From: JAAYGD01 sp964428195
GTDB taxonomy: Bacteria; Bacillota_I; Bacilli_A; RF39; UBA660
DNA length: 5,302 nt
Assembly: GCA_964428195.1 (NCBI GenBank)
Contig: CAYRXC010000041.1
Coordinates: 1-5,302 of the forward strand
Direction of reading: 5' to 3'
Position numbers and translations under genes: made by a program. This document shows, in pieces, positions 4,334 to 5,302 of this stretch (position 1 is its first letter; every line of letters starts with the position of its first letter). The notes under the pieces are model-generated. The model saw only the letters and a program-made list of their open reading frames with translations, made no database searches and was not told where the DNA came from.

Positions 4334-5302
4334 TTATATCTTTGGTTTCTCCCAAGAAGCATATGAACACTTAGGATATCTATTGCATCCATAAAAGAAT
4401 TTCCCTTTTTTAGTTCTTTTTTCTACTACTTTTCCTTCTTTACATTCAGGACATACACCAAATTCTTTAACTTCTTTTATTTCTTTTTTGATATACTTAC
4501 AAGTTGGATAATTAGAACAAGCAATAAATTTTCCATATTTACCAATTCTTTCTACTAAGGGGTTATTACATTCTGGACATAATTCTCCGGTTTCTTTAAC
4601 ATTTTTTTCCATAGTTTCAAACGCATCCTTTACTTTTGGTTCAAAATATTCCCAAAAATCTTTCAATAAAATATTCCATACTACTTTATTTTCTGCAATC
4701 TTATCAAGATCTTCTTCCATATTCGCAGTATATTTAACGTTTATTATGTCATTAAACTTTTCTTGTAGTTTAAGAGTTGTTTCTATTCCTATTTCAGTTG
4801 GTACAAACTTCTTATCTAAAATTTCAACATATTTCCTATCTTTTAGAGTTTCTACGATTGATGAATATGTAGAAGGTCTTCCTATACCTAACTCTTCCAT
4901 TTCTTTGATTAACCTTGCTTCTGTATATCTAGGAGGTGGTTGAGTAAAGTGTTGTTCTTTTGTAATATTTGAAGATGTCAATATATTTGATTTGTATTTT
5001 TCTAAAGGAGGCAATATAGTATCTTCTCCACTTTCATAATCAGAATATACTTTTAAATATCCATCGAACACTATTATTTGCCCAGTTGCTTTAAATTTAT
5101 AATTATTGTTATCTAATACTACAGAAGTTTGTTCTACTTTCGCTTCCTTCATTAATGACGCTAGAGCTCTATAATAAATCAAACTATATAACTTATATTC
5201 ATCATTAGTTAAGTATTGTTTTACGCTCTCTGGAGTTCTTTTTATGCTTGTAGGCCTTATTGCTTCATGAGCATCTTGAACATTATCATTTTTCTTTGCT
5301 TT
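4334..5302 (-). CDS. topA: DNA topoisomerase I, C-terminal part (N-terminus beyond window edge)
   Basis: Type IA topoisomerase relaxes negatively supercoiled DNA through a transient 5'-phosphotyrosine link. The open frame runs unbroken from the right edge for 322 codons to a TAA. A TTG at 5182 is internal and not the start, because conserved sequence continues upstream of it. The fragment opens with the family motif VQDAHEAIRPTS at residues 8-19, which in E. coli TopA follows the catalytic Tyr region; the Tyr itself and the Toprim domain are outside the window. Next come QPPPRYTEARLIKEMEELGIGRPSTYSSIV (about 121-150, three shorter conserved blocks) and KDRKYVEI. The C-terminus carries two C4 zinc ribbons: Cys 242, 245, 262, 268 and Cys 284, 287, 306, 312, ending in a basic tail. 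These bind single-stranded DNA in the family. All eight Cys are present. No terminator is seen before the ABC-F gene. Confidence 0.97.
   Translation of the reverse strand, partial: KAKKNDNVQDAHEAIRPTSIKRTPESVKQYLTNDEYKLYSLIYYRALASLMKEAKVEQTSVVLDNNNYKFKATGQIIVFDGYLKVYSDYESGEDTILPPLEKYKSNILTSSNITKEQHFTQPPPRYTEARLIKEMEELGIGRPSTYSSIVETLKDRKYVEILDKKFVPTEIGIETTLKLQEKFNDIINVKYTANMEEDLDKIAENKVVWNILLKDFWEYFEPKVKDAFETMEKNVKETGELCPECNNPLVERIGKYGKFIACSNYPTCKYIKKEIKEVKEFGVCPECKEGKVVEKRTKKGKFFYGCNRYPKCSYASWEKPKI

Noticed and set aside
5180..5182. TTG as a possible start of the topoisomerase fragment
   Set aside because: The frame stays open to the window edge and the upstream codons encode the conserved DAHEAIRPT motif, so the TTG is an internal Leu codon.
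1..5302. Mobile elements, CRISPR arrays, toxin-antitoxin pairs or defence genes
   Set aside because: No transposase or integrase motifs, no regularly spaced direct repeats and no terminal inverted repeats were seen; recognised genes are housekeeping and all on one strand.
1..5302. Mycoplasma-type code with UGA as Trp
   Set aside because: Trp codons checked in the left-edge gene, metK, the ABC-F gene and topA are TGG, and no ORF needs a TGA read-through.

Overview
The window is AT-rich, tightly packed DNA from a low-GC Gram-positive bacterium (Bacillota or a near relative). Four things point there: a SAM-I (S-box) riboswitch with a transcription-terminator platform in front of metK, sigma-A type promoters with 17-base spacers, purine-rich ribosome binding sites, and a tRNA gene with its CCA encoded. 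Trp codons are TGG and every visible stop is TAA, so nothing suggests the UGA-Trp code of mycoplasmas. Genus and species cannot be read from the sequence.

Everything recognised is on the minus strand. In transcription order (high to low coordinates) the window holds: the C-terminal 322 residues of DNA topoisomerase I (topA, cut by the window edge); a complete ABC-F ATPase 57 bases downstream, with no promoter or terminator that I can see between them; a consensus promoter 8 bases after the ABC-F stop; a SAM-I riboswitch with its intrinsic terminator; a 49-codon small ORF with a strong ribosome binding site; metK (S-adenosylmethionine synthetase) 22 bases further on; a stand-alone 140-residue protein of unknown function with its own consensus promoter and terminator; a CAT-anticodon tRNA that is most likely tRNA-Ile2 (lysidine type), again with its own promoter and terminator; and the N-terminal 93 residues of another unknown protein.

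The best understood regulation is at metK. SAM, the product of MetK, should bind the S-box aptamer and favour the terminator, closing a feedback loop. The small ORF lies between terminator and metK, so it would be expressed only when SAM is low. It is the least explained element here and the best candidate for something undescribed. The rest looks like ordinary chromosomal housekeeping DNA: I see no mobile element, CRISPR array, toxin-antitoxin pair or defence island. There is no gene-free stretch over 300 bases; the longest, about 213 bases before the small ORF, is filled by the promoter, aptamer and terminator.
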